From UBA7374 sp965660635 (GTDB lineage: Bacteria > Verrucomicrobiota > Verrucomicrobiia > Opitutales > Coraliomargaritaceae), in contig CBFIAS010000022.1 of the NCBI GenBank assembly GCA_965660635.1, positions 1 through 31,422 of the forward strand: a stretch of 31,422 nt of DNA, in the 5' to 3' direction. Made by a program: the position numbers and the translations under genes. The notes beneath the pieces were generated by a model. It had not been told where the DNA came from, searched no databases, and was given only the letters and a program-made list of their open reading frames with translations. This document shows, in pieces, positions 8,147-15,951 of this stretch. How positions within the stretch are numbered: position 1 is the first letter of the stretch; every line of letters begins with the position of its first letter.

Positions 8147-9964
8147 ATGAGCTGGGAAATCTATTTTGTCATGGCGTTGCTGCTCTTTGCCATCGCCAGC
8201 TTCATCTGGGAACGCATCCCCCCGGATCTTACCGCAATCACCGTATTCGGAGTCCTTCTCTTCACCGCCATGCTTGCGGGAGACTCCCAGCTGCCCTCCC
8301 TCCAGGTTCTACTCGACGTCTTCAGCAACCCCGCGCCTATCACCATCGCAGGCATGTTCATCGTCAGTGCCGCGCTTGAGCGAACCGGTGCCATTGACCT
8401 CATCACCGCCTACTTACGCCGTCTCGTACGCCTGCCGCACCGCCTCTTCCTCTTCATCATGATCATCGGCGTGGCTGCCGTCTCCGCCTTCGTCAACAAC
8501 ACCCCGGTGGTCATCGTCCTCATGCCCGTGGTGCTCTCTCTGTCCCGTGACATGGGCATGCCCGCCTCCAAGCTGCTCATCCCCCTTTCCTACGCCTCCA
8601 TATTCGGAGGCACCTGCACCCTCCTCGGCACCAGCACCAACCTTCTGGCCAGCGGCATCCTGCGCGACTCCGGACACGAGCCCATCGGCATGTTCGAGCT
8701 TTCCGCCGTCGGCCTGCCCATCCTCTTCTTTGGAGCTATCTACCTCGTGCTCTTCGGCCACCGGCTCATCCCCAAGCGGGAGACCCTCACCTCCATCCTG
8801 AGCGACGAGGAGCGCAAGGAATTCATCACCGAGGCCTTCCTCCGGCACGACTCCGACCTGGCCGGGCAAAAAGCCGCTGAAAGCCCAATCTTCAAGGGCC
8901 GCGGGATACGCCTCATCGAAATCGTCCGCCACGGCGTGGCGGTGAAAGGCGACCCCATGCAGGCCATCCTCCAGACCGGAGACCGACTGGTTCTGGCCTG
9001 CCGTCCCTCCGGCGTGGCCGAGGCCCACTCGCTCAAGGAAATCACCCTGAGCAGCAACCATGCGGGCGGCCTTGAGACCATCGCTACAGACGAGGGCGCG
9101 CTCGTCGAAGGCGTTGTCGGCCCACTCGCCACCATCGCAGGCAAGACCCTCGGGGAAATCAACTTCCGCCAGCGCTTCCGCATGGTCGTGGTAGCCGTCC
9201 ACCGCAAAGGGGAAAACCAGCGTGAACGGCTCGACAGCCTGCGCCTACAGCCCGGAGACACCCTCCTCATGATGGGCTCGACCAAGGCCATCGACTCCCT
9301 CGCCAACAGCGACGAAGTCATCATCCTCGACCGCCCCCGCGTGCCCGCCCGTAGCGTCCGCGCGAAAATGCCCGTCGCACTCGCCACCTCCACCGGCATC
9401 GTCGCACTCGCCACCCTCAAAATCGTCCCCATCGTCGCGGTCGTCGCCCTTGGCGTGGCTGTCCTCTTGCTCAGCGGCTGCATGAAACCCAAGGAAGCCT
9501 ACGCCTCCGTGGAGTGGAGCATCCTCATGATCATCTTCGGCATGCTCGCTCTCGGACAGGCCATGGACTCCACCGGCGCCAGCTTGCTCATCGCCGAAGG
9601 CCTCACCGACATCGTCCGCAGTGTAGCCCCGGCCCACATGCAGGCTGTCCTCATGCTCGCGCTACTCTACCTGATCACCTCCCTCTTCACCGAGTTCCTC
9701 TCCAACAACGCCGCCGTCGCACTCATGGTACCTATCGCGCTGGGAATCGCCGCCACCCTCGGCGTCGACCCACGTCCTTTCGTCGTCGCCAGTTGCATCG
9801 CCTCCTCCGCCAGCTTCGCCACACCCATCGGCTACCAGACCAATACCTACGTCTACGGCGTCGGCGGATACCGTTTCACAGACTTCACCCGTGTCGGCCT
9901 GCCCCTCAACCTTCTCTGCATGGCCATCACAATATTCGTCGTGCCCATGGTCTGGGAGTTCTAA
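8147..9964 (+). CDS. SLC13/DASS-family transporter with two RCK_C domains
   Basis: A 605-residue inner-membrane transporter of the divalent anion:Na+ symporter superfamily. Two inverted transport halves flank a soluble middle region. The first half has SAFVNNTPVVIVLMP (113-127) and GTCTLLGTSTNLLASG (155-170), the sodium-site SNT-like motif. The second has FLSNNAAVALMVPIALG and SASFATPIGYQTN. Residues ~225-385 contain two RCK_C (TrkA-C) regulatory domains, recognisable by phrases such as AVKGDPMQAILQTGDRLVLA and LQPGDTLLMMG. Relatives carry sulfate or other anions, or have unknown substrates, and the substrate cannot be told here. It starts 34 nt after ctaG and may be co-transcribed with the oxidase genes, though no functional link is evident. 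Confidence 0.88.
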   Translation: MSWEIYFVMALLLFAIASFIWERIPPDLTAITVFGVLLFTAMLAGDSQLPSLQVLLDVFSNPAPITIAGMFIVSAALERTGAIDLITAYLRRLVRLPHRLFLFIMIIGVAAVSAFVNNTPVVIVLMPVVLSLSRDMGMPASKLLIPLSYASIFGGTCTLLGTSTNLLASGILRDSGHEPIGMFELSAVGLPILFFGAIYLVLFGHRLIPKRETLTSILSDEERKEFITEAFLRHDSDLAGQKAAESPIFKGRGIRLIEIVRHGVAVKGDPMQAILQTGDRLVLACRPSGVAEAHSLKEITLSSNHAGGLETIATDEGALVEGVVGPLATIAGKTLGEINFRQRFRMVVVAVHRKGENQRERLDSLRLQPGDTLLMMGSTKAIDSLANSDEVIILDRPRVPARSVRAKMPVALATSTGIVALATLKIVPIVAVVALGVAVLLLSGCMKPKEAYASVEWSILMIIFGMLALGQAMDSTGASLLIAEGLTDIVRSVAPAHMQAVLMLALLYLITSLFTEFLSNNAAVALMVPIALGIAATLGVDPRPFVVASCIASSASFATPIGYQTNTYVYGVGGYRFTDFTRVGLPLNLLCMAITIFVVPMVWEF

Positions 9965-10535
9965 AAACGATTCGTCCTTAGTTCCTCCCCAACACGAAAT
10001 CAGCGAAGCGGAACTCGATAACGATTTGGATTTCGATATCGATTTGGGTTTGGATAACGATTTGGATTTCGATTTCGATTTCGATTTCGATTTGGGTTTG
10101 AAGCCACGGATTCCAAAAATAACAAAGCGGAGAGTGTATTCAACGTCCTCTGAGTATCTAAAATGCAATCGCACAAATTCATTATCGTGCTGATTGTTAT
10201 CGCTGCCTGATTGTCCGGCTAACCCGTTTATTGCATGCGATTCAGAAGTGACTCCGGCTAGGCACGCTGTGTTCTGCGAAGGAGCGCGCTGACCTGCGTA
10301 ACTGAGCGCATTACGCGCTCGGAAAACGCCAGAGCCGCTTGTGAACTCAAAGTTTGTTGGTATTGCTCTGCTTACATTGTGGATTTTGCACAAAAGACCT
10401 GCAAGCCACTCACTTAGATCAGCATATACCGCCCATTTAATTCAGGTATCGTGGCGAAGATGCAAACCAGCGCACCCTTCATAGACAGGGGCAAGAACTA
10501 GAAAAGGAGGTATCCGCTCAATTTAACCCGCGAGG
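9965..10535. other. Convergent intergenic region with a hexamer array
   Basis: This 571-bp gap lies between two genes that converge (transporter on plus, sugar dehydrogenase on minus). It holds the GATTTC array listed separately and a short perfect hairpin GAGCGC-ATTAC-GCGCTC at 10304-10320 without a T-run. The remainder shows no convincing gene, tRNA or terminator. Apparent frames here are low-complexity translations of the array. Confidence 0.6.
10017..10100 (+). repeat. GATNNN hexamer tandem array 1 (14 units)
   Basis: Fourteen consecutive 6-bp units, mostly GATTTC and GATTTG, with GATAAC, GATATC and GGTTTG variants. The array has a higher-order layout. Each of two blocks opens with GATAAC-GATTTG-GATTTC and closes with GATTTG-GGTTTG; the first is 36 bp, the second 48 bp. 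It begins 52 bp after the transporter stop codon. Its 36-bp core (10059-10094: GATTTG, four GATTTC, GATTTG) is identical to the core of the array at 24608-24643. Confidence 0.95.
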
Positions 10536-12191
10536 CTACCAGCTAAAACGGAAAAAACGAGGATGCCCTGCCTCAACAGGAACCATGTACCTGAATGTGA
10601 CTCGTTCCTTTCCGTTGGCAAGTGATCGGGTGGATACAACCTCGCAGTCACTGGCTTCTGCGGGCAGGAAACCAGAAGCCAAATCATCGGACACCTCAAG
10701 CCTGTAGGTGATACTTTCATCGGCTGGAGGCCTCTCCAGGAAAAACTCAAAATAGCTGCCCGCCCGGGCGGATGAGTCCACTGCTTGCAACGTCAATTCA
10801 GGTGTGCCTTGAAGGCGGTAGAGCTTCTTGTTGGTTTTGCTCGCCAGGTAAAGGTTGCCATAACTGTCCTTGCCGAAGCGCATATTCGCCCGCCTGTTTC
10901 CAACAATGCCTGCCAGTTCAACAGGATTGCCACCGGCATCCACCAAAGGAAGCTCCAGCACTTGTTCGTTCTGCGCGCCTGAATCAAGTGCTGTGGTGCT
11001 TCCGTAGTAGATCTGGTCGGTCGAGATGTTGCCAAACAAGTACAGGCCTTCCAGTTCCTCCGCCCAGAAGCCTTCGTAATAGTCGCCTCCGACGATGGCG
11101 GATCTTCCGCCGCTGTTGCCACTGCTGTTGTTGCCCTCGTGCGTGAACTGAAAAACAGGATACTCGAACCCGTCGTCATGCTCCCCGGACCGTGCCAAGG
11201 TTTTCTGCCGGAGATTAGCTTGATCCTTGTCTCGCACATGGAAATTGACTGCCGGATCATCCGGTTCACCCGACGGCATCCAGCGCATGGAAGCATCTGC
11301 CCCGAGAGGTTCTCCGTCGATCTGGTTCGCCCATGCCACCAGGAAAGTGCCTTCACGGTTCGGCCAGCCGTAGTTGCCGCCGCGAGTGACCACGTTGATT
11401 TCCTCCACGCTTTGCTCGCCTACATCAGCTGCAATCAGGGCGCCAGAAGGACTGAAACTGAATGAAAGCGGATTGCGAAATCCCTTGGCAAACAACTCCT
11501 CCTTGTGGTTTTCCATCCCGACAAAAGGATTATCCATAGGAATGGAGAAGTTACCGTTACTGGAACGCTTCAAGCCGAGGTTCGCCAATTCTTCATCCGT
11601 ATACGTCGAAGGGTCGAGTGGATGGATCCGTATGATACCGGCTTGTATAGTGTCAAAGTCCTGCCCGACGTTGGAAACATCCGAGATATTACGGATTTGA
11701 CTTCCATAACTCACGCCTCCGGTGCGTGTCCCGTTGTCTCCGAATCCCGCGTACAGCATCCCGTAATCATCGTCTCCTGGTTTTGCCAGGGGGTTGAATA
11801 CGATATGCTGCGCAACATGGTAGTCGTGCTCAAAGCGTATCCGGAACAGCAGGCGAAAGGACGGCACCCCCTCGTTTGCATTGTTGAAGTCCCACTCCCC
11901 TAAAACAAACTCCGCATGCAGATCAGCTTTCCCGTAGTCGGGAGTGCTGCCGTCGGATGCTTCCTCGTGTAACGTGTAGACAAGACCATTTGCCTCATAA
12001 CCGGGATGAAAGGCAAAACCGCGCAGGCCCCGCGATGGTCCCCATCCGGAAGCGTCCCGGAAGCCGGATCGCAATAGCGAGACATCCAGAAAAGGCTCAT
12101 CAGAGACATTCCCCGCCAGCGAATACTCCCAGATTCGCCCCTCCTTAAGCACCACAAAAAGGGAGTCACCCCTTCCTACGATTTGCTGCAC
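10536..12191 (-). CDS. GSDH-family (PQQ-type) sugar dehydrogenase-like protein, main body; frameshifted from its N-terminus
   Basis: A 551-codon frame encoding most of a glucose/sorbosone dehydrogenase-type six-bladed beta-propeller. Family blocks in order are SLFVVLKEGRIWEYSL (10-25), RGLRGFAFHPGYEANGLVY (54-72), HDYHVAQHIVFNP (122-134, possible catalytic histidine region), KGFRNPLSFSFSPSGALIAA (236-255), DVGEQSVEEINVV and GGNYGWPNREGTF (271-283). The last ~90 residues, ending PRFFRFSW, form a beta domain of the type often appended to secreted verrucomicrobial enzymes. The propeller's expected start is missing: the GTG at 12191 falls mid-domain, and the signal peptide with the first propeller residues lies in another frame just upstream. 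A single base missing near the GGG at 12200-12202 would join them. Sugar substrate unknown; PQQ dependence is a family inference. Confidence 0.8.
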   Translation of the reverse strand: MQQIVGRGDSLFVVLKEGRIWEYSLAGNVSDEPFLDVSLLRSGFRDASGWGPSRGLRGFAFHPGYEANGLVYTLHEEASDGSTPDYGKADLHAEFVLGEWDFNNANEGVPSFRLLFRIRFEHDYHVAQHIVFNPLAKPGDDDYGMLYAGFGDNGTRTGGVSYGSQIRNISDVSNVGQDFDTIQAGIIRIHPLDPSTYTDEELANLGLKRSSNGNFSIPMDNPFVGMENHKEELFAKGFRNPLSFSFSPSGALIAADVGEQSVEEINVVTRGGNYGWPNREGTFLVAWANQIDGEPLGADASMRWMPSGEPDDPAVNFHVRDKDQANLRQKTLARSGEHDDGFEYPVFQFTHEGNNSSGNSGGRSAIVGGDYYEGFWAEELEGLYLFGNISTDQIYYGSTTALDSGAQNEQVLELPLVDAGGNPVELAGIVGNRRANMRFGKDSYGNLYLASKTNKKLYRLQGTPELTLQAVDSSARAGSYFEFFLERPPADESITYRLEVSDDLASGFLPAEASDCEVVSTRSLANGKERVTFRYMVPVEAGHPRFFRFSW

Positions 12192-12382
12192 CTGGCACCG
12201 GGCAAGGTGGCCAGTTCAACCAGACGAACCGCCCGAGAGAGCGGGCCATCAGGACGATGCCCAAGGCCGTAATCAGCCAATGTGGCACCTTCTGGAAGTT
12301 GGTCGCTGAGGAAATTAGTTGCGCCATGCAAGAACGAGGCAAACACCAAGCATAAGGAAATAAGCGTTTTACGAATATACAT
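12176..12382 (-). CDS. Signal peptide and N-terminus of the frameshifted sugar dehydrogenase
   Basis: A 68-codon frame starting ATG with a typical secretion signal (MYIRKTLISLCLVFASFLHG, likely cut after HGA), followed by ~48 residues ending RLVELATLPGARCSKS. The stretch up to LATLPG fits the segment that precedes the first propeller strand of GSDH-family proteins. The last residues are out-of-frame translation that runs into a stop inside the main body. Restoring one base in the CCC run (minus strand, 12200-12202) would read through as LPRCQVQQIVGRGDSLF. It is therefore the 5' part of the gene at 10536-12191, split by a mutation or a sequencing/assembly error, and not an independent small gene. 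Confidence 0.75.
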   Translation of the reverse strand: MYIRKTLISLCLVFASFLHGATNFLSDQLPEGATLADYGLGHRPDGPLSRAVRLVELATLPGARCSKS

Positions 12383-12520
12383 GGCCTGGAAGAGTAAAAT
12401 AAATCGATAAGCCTACATTTATAATCAATATTATGATAATTTATCAGGTCTATTTTATAATAAAATTAAGCTAATAAACTTAATTACGCATGAAATTATT
12501 ACAAACTAAATAGGGCAAAA
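12383..12520 (-). promoter_or_regulatory. Very AT-rich leader upstream of the sugar dehydrogenase gene
   Basis: About 130 bp of strongly AT-rich DNA precedes the minus-strand start codon, in contrast with the GC-rich surroundings. Read on the minus strand it contains several TATAAA/TATAAT-like hexamers but no single convincing -35/-10 pair. A promoter is likely somewhere in it; the exact site cannot be given. Confidence 0.35.
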
Positions 12521-12599
12521 AAAACTTCGTCGTCACCTTCCGGGAAGCTCATCAGGTAAGCACATGCACAAGCCGATAAGAATTCTTCCCGCGAAAATG

Positions 12600-13040
12600 C
12601 ACAAAGGAATACGTAGGAAACGTCGAACATCGAACGCTGAAGTGTTACCTATGTCCTGAACTTACCACTTACCACTTCAACGTTCGACATTCAACGATCT
12701 TCAACCTTCCCCCGGCTTCGTGTTCCTTCGCGGCACTTCGCGGGAAAAACAATGCATTCCTGCCATCCTGCTTTCCTTATTCCAACCAACCTACTGCATC
12801 CGTGTCTACCAGTTCATCCGTGGTTTAATACCTTCTTCCCTTCAACCCTCGACGTTCCCTGTTCGACGTTCAACGTTCTTCAACCTTCCCCCTGCTTCGT
12901 GTTCCTTCGCGGGAAAAAAAATTCATTCTGCCATCCAGCTTTCCTGCTTTCCTCATTCCACTCAACGAAGTCTTTGCGGCTCTTCACGGGCATAAGACAG
13001 AATGCTCCCCAGCAAACATCCGCCTAGATTCCGGAAATCG
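12600..13040. repeat. Repeat-rich non-coding block with a duplicated ~100-bp segment
   Basis: Two imperfect direct copies, 12681-12784 and 12861-12960, both read: GTTCGAC-TTCAACG, CTTCAACCTTCCCCC, GCTTCGTGTTCCTTCGCGG, a short A-run, CATTC-TGCCATCC, ending CATTCCA or TATTCCA. Between them is CATCCGTGTCTACCAGTTCA followed by TCCGTGGTTTA, a phrase that recurs near 30538-30572. A diverged inverted copy of the GTTCGACGTTCAACG phrase lies at about 12622-12646. Reading frames through this block are short, low quality and different in each copy, so it appears non-coding. Confidence 0.8.
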
Positions 13041-13045
13041 ACGAT

Positions 13046-13079
13046 GAAAAAAAGCCCGCCGGGGATTTCCGGCGGGCTT
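13046..13079 (-). terminator. Rho-independent terminator of the OmcB-like gene
   Basis: A perfect 11-bp stem, AAGCCCGCCGG/CCGGCGGGCTT, with a 6-nt loop (13052-13079), followed on the minus strand by a run of seven Ts (13047-13053, overlapping the stem base). It starts about 27 nt after the stop codon of the minus-strand gene at 13106. Confidence 0.93.
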
Positions 13080-13105
13080 CCTGAGTGGTTGGATCCGATC
13101 CTGGC

Positions 13106-14896
13106 TTAATAAACCTGGGTTGACTCCTCCTCGGGAACAGGAGTCTTGAGCAGGTCGGAGTTCATCTTCACGCGGAAGCGGGAATCACCGGTGGTGACGG
13201 CCTCGGTGACGACCCGGAAGTTGATGACTTCCTTGGCCTGAAGCACAGGATAGGGAGCAAAGCTAATCGCGTTTCCGCTGATCGTGCCATTGGTGCTACC
13301 GGACGCAGAGACAATCTTCAGCTCGGCGGGAACGTTGACGTTCAGGCCGACGTTGGTGTCGCGTGCAGTGCCCTGGTTGGTGATCTGGATCTCGTAGGTG
13401 GTCTTGTCACCAATGAGAAGCGGATCAACCGTGTCAATGACCTCGATGAGCAGGGCCGGATGCCCGGTCCATTCGGTGCAGGCCTCGCTATTGCCGGAGA
13501 GGTTGTAGTTCACATCCCTGGCCGAAACGCGGTTGCAGTAGGTACCGCCCTCAAGGCCGCGCACATTAACCTTGAAGCGCTTGCTTTGACCAGCTGGCAA
13601 ATCCACCGTCCAGGTAGCGGTATTGCCTTCGATGCTCGCTCCAGGAGCGGAGAGCAGACGGTTTTGCGGCGGCACGGTATCCGTCACGACAACGTCCTCC
13701 AGCGGAAGGTCTCCAGTGTTGGTGGCGACGATGTCGTAGGATGCCTTCTTTCCGACAAACTGCTTTTCCGTGCCGTCCTTCTCGATCTTAAGCCCGACTT
13801 GCGCGACTTCAACACAGTCCTTGGCGTCTGCAGAATTTGCGTTGGAGGCGGAGACGCTGGCAAGGTTGCAATGGCGACCGGTCTCGGTGGCAGTGGTCTG
13901 CAATGTGATGTTGCGGCTTTCGCCGGGCGCGAGGGTGCCCACCTGAGAAGTGATGCTGCTCTGCCCGGAATCATGTGAGAGACCCCGCGGGATGGTGTCC
14001 GTCACGACCACGTCGTGGGCACTGAAGTTGCCGGTGTTGGTGACCTTGATGTTCCACGGCACGTTGGAGCCGACCAGCACCTGTTCCTCTGGAGTGTCTT
14101 TCTCGATAATCAGCTTGGGCTCTCCAACTGTAGTGGTGGTGCAGGCTTGCTGGTAGGCCTGGATGGTTGCGCAACTGCTGAGGTCGCCGGCACGGGTCGG
14201 CTTGACGGTGAGCCGGAGAGGCACGTTCTGACCTTCCTCCAGATTGTAGAGCGTCCACTTTACCTTGTCGCCGCTGACCTCCGCCTCGGGATCACTCGAC
14301 ACATAGACCGTGCCCGGTGGGATCTGCTCCTCCACGACGACACGTTCAACCTTTTCACGGGCGGTCACCCGGTAGTCGTAATTGTATGGCGCGTTGAGCG
14401 CGACCGTTGAAGGCACGCTCTTTTCCAGACGGACTGGGTAGCGGTTGATGTAGTCAGAGACCGAACCGGAACCGGAACCGGAACCTGAACTGTAACTGTA
14501 ACTGGAACCTGAACTGGAACTACGTTTAGAGTCAGCACCGGAGCTGTGCGTAGCCTTGTAGGCGTCGCGGTCGCGATGACTCGCGCTGTGCTTGGATCCG
14601 TGTTTCGAGGCGCGCTCCGCCTCCTTGGATCTGGAACTGCGCGATTCTCTCGCGTCCCGACGGGCCGATTCAGAATCACCCCGGTAGATCTCCGGCTTCC
14701 AGAAGCCTTGTCTCTGTTCGTAGTAGGGGTTTACGAAGGGCCGGCGCACATTGGAGTCTGCCGCATCGGATTGCGCTAGATGATGGCCTGTCGCTGCAGG
14801 TTTCGTTTCCGCCGCCAATAGTGACGAAGAAAAGATTGCCCCGGCCACAGTAGCCGTGAGCAAGGCTATTACCTGATGTCTATTCAATTTATACAT
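13106..14896 (-). CDS. OmcB-like outer-membrane protein with DUF11 repeats
   Basis: A 596-residue secreted protein. Domains in order: signal peptide (1-~29, ending LLAAE); a Ser/Arg/Lys-rich segment (~80-147) ending in a Ser/Gly/Tyr tract; then four DUF11-type beta-sandwich repeats (~155-258, 259-366, 367-482, 483-596). Six cysteines occur as three spaced pairs, one near the end of each of the first three repeats (242/252, 343/361, 454/473). From about residue 400 to the end it follows, from memory, the C-terminal half of chlamydial OmcB: VVVTDTVPP, the IDTVDPLLIGDKTTYEI block, GTARDTNVGLNV, NGTISGNAISF and the terminal STQVY correspond to OmcB phrases, while many OmcB cysteines are replaced. 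Likely an envelope structural protein. ATG 14896 is chosen over an upstream codon at 15031 because the signal peptide begins there. A terminator follows. Confidence 0.85.
   Translation of the reverse strand: MYKLNRHQVIALLTATVAGAIFSSSLLAAETKPAATGHHLAQSDAADSNVRRPFVNPYYEQRQGFWKPEIYRGDSESARRDARESRSSRSKEAERASKHGSKHSASHRDRDAYKATHSSGADSKRSSSSGSSYSYSSGSGSGSGSVSDYINRYPVRLEKSVPSTVALNAPYNYDYRVTAREKVERVVVEEQIPPGTVYVSSDPEAEVSGDKVKWTLYNLEEGQNVPLRLTVKPTRAGDLSSCATIQAYQQACTTTTVGEPKLIIEKDTPEEQVLVGSNVPWNIKVTNTGNFSAHDVVVTDTIPRGLSHDSGQSSITSQVGTLAPGESRNITLQTTATETGRHCNLASVSASNANSADAKDCVEVAQVGLKIEKDGTEKQFVGKKASYDIVATNTGDLPLEDVVVTDTVPPQNRLLSAPGASIEGNTATWTVDLPAGQSKRFKVNVRGLEGGTYCNRVSARDVNYNLSGNSEACTEWTGHPALLIEVIDTVDPLLIGDKTTYEIQITNQGTARDTNVGLNVNVPAELKIVSASGSTNGTISGNAISFAPYPVLQAKEVINFRVVTEAVTTGDSRFRVKMNSDLLKTPVPEEESTQVY
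14463..14522 (-). repeat. Coding hexamer repeat for the Ser/Gly/Tyr tract
   Basis: Ten 6-bp units (plus strand GAACCG, GAACCT, GAACTG, TAACTG) lie inside the OmcB-like gene and encode alternating Ser with Gly, Tyr or Ser at about residues 129-148. Being in-frame hexamers, unit gain or loss would change tract length without breaking the frame. Confidence 0.9.
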
Positions 14897-15010
14897 GATT
14901 GTGTTCTGGCTTGGTTTTGGAAGAAATAAGAAATTCTCTCTTCCCTGATAGGACTTAAACCATACTGCTTTATCGTACTTAAACCAGTAAAAAATAGCCT
15001 CTTTCACTTT

Positions 15011-15045
15011 TTTTATAGAAATTATACCCATTTTTTCCGTTTATT
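15011..15045 (-). promoter_or_regulatory. Possible promoter of the OmcB-like gene
   Basis: On the minus strand a perfect TATAAT (plus 15021-15026) sits in an AT-rich segment about 125 nt upstream of the start codon, with a second TATAAA just downstream. No good -35 hexamer lies 16-18 nt upstream. The implied long untranslated leader is AT-rich. Weak evidence. Confidence 0.3.
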
Positions 15046-15158
15046 GGGGAATTCCGCTACTATCCAGACAACTTGATGCCACAGAACCGTGAACGCAGGA
15101 ACAATACGGCAACCCGCTTGCGCGGTGCCGGAGCGGGCAGGCAGAGCAACGCCCAGGA

Positions 15159-15932
15159 CTAGGAGACCGGCTCGAAGAAATTCTTTGTCTGAGCCACCGC
15201 GTAGTCGCGGTTGAGCTGGGCGATCATGTCCAGTGATATGGATTTCGGGCAGACAGCCTCGCACTCGCCGGTATTGGTGCAGCCGCCGAAGCCTTCTCCG
15301 TCCATCGTCGAGACCATGGCGAGAGTGCGGCGTTTCTTCTCCGCCTTGCCCTGCGGCAGGCTATTCATGTGAGTGACCTTGGCAGAGGTGAAAAGCATAG
15401 CCGATGCGTTAGGGCAGACGGCCACACATGCGCCGCAACCGATACAAGCGGCCGCATCCATGGCGTGGTCGGCTGTCTGCTTGTCAATCGGCACGGCGTT
15501 GGCATCGACTGCGCTGCCGGCCCGGGCGCTTATGAAGCCGCCGGACTGGATGATGCGGTCAAAGGCGGACCGGTCGACCACCAGATCCTTGACCACGGGG
15601 AAGGGCTTAGCCCGCCAGGGCTCGATGGTAATGGTCTGGCCGTCGCGGAAGTGGCGCATGTGCAACTGGCAGGTAGTGGTGGCACTTTCCGGGCCGTGGG
15701 GGACGCCGTCGATGGTCATCGAGCACATGCCGCAGATTCCCTCGCGGCAGTCGTGGTCGAAGGCGACGGGTTCCTTGCCCTCGGCCACGAGTTTCTCCGA
15801 GAGGATGTCCATCATTTCCAGGAAGGAGGAGTCCTCGGACACGGCATCGAGTTGGTATTCCTCGAAGTCACCGGCGCTGTTGGCGTCTTTCTGGCGCCAG
15901 ACCTTGAGAGTAAGCTGCATTGTTTTTTCCAT
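15159..15932 (-). CDS. sdhB: Succinate dehydrogenase/fumarate reductase iron-sulfur subunit
   Basis: The 257-residue iron-sulfur subunit passes electrons from the flavin in SdhA to the membrane quinone site. The [2Fe-2S] ligands are in CREGICGMCSM and the later TTTCQLHM. The [4Fe-4S] and [3Fe-4S] ligands lie in CIGCGACVAVCP and CTNTGECEAVCP. The opening LTLKVWRQKD and the DFEEYQLD context match the subgroup found with cytochrome b558-type enzymes in Bacteroidetes, Chlorobi and PVC bacteria. ATG 15932 and ATG 15920, four codons apart, are both possible starts; neither has a strong ribosome-binding site. It follows sdhA after 19 nt and ends the sdhCAB operon. An open frame continues upstream inside sdhA but lacks family similarity. 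Confidence 0.95.
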   Translation of the reverse strand: MEKTMQLTLKVWRQKDANSAGDFEEYQLDAVSEDSSFLEMMDILSEKLVAEGKEPVAFDHDCREGICGMCSMTIDGVPHGPESATTTCQLHMRHFRDGQTITIEPWRAKPFPVVKDLVVDRSAFDRIIQSGGFISARAGSAVDANAVPIDKQTADHAMDAAACIGCGACVAVCPNASAMLFTSAKVTHMNSLPQGKAEKKRRTLAMVSTMDGEGFGGCTNTGECEAVCPKSISLDMIAQLNRDYAVAQTKNFFEPVS

Positions 15933-15951
15933 AGCAAGTGCTGTCGAAAGG

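Noticed and set aside
10163..10210. A 15-codon hydrophobic frame (MQSHKFIIVLIVIAA)
   Set aside because: Too short to separate from chance; no ribosome-binding site or conserved context is visible.
9662..10393. Minus-strand frame with a long Lys-Ser repeat
   Set aside because: The repeat is simply the translated GATTTC array; the rest is antisense of the transporter gene, so it is not a protein gene.
12720..13027. Two overlapping 91-codon plus-strand frames in the repeat block
   Set aside because: They span the duplicated non-coding repeat, read it differently in each copy and resemble no protein.
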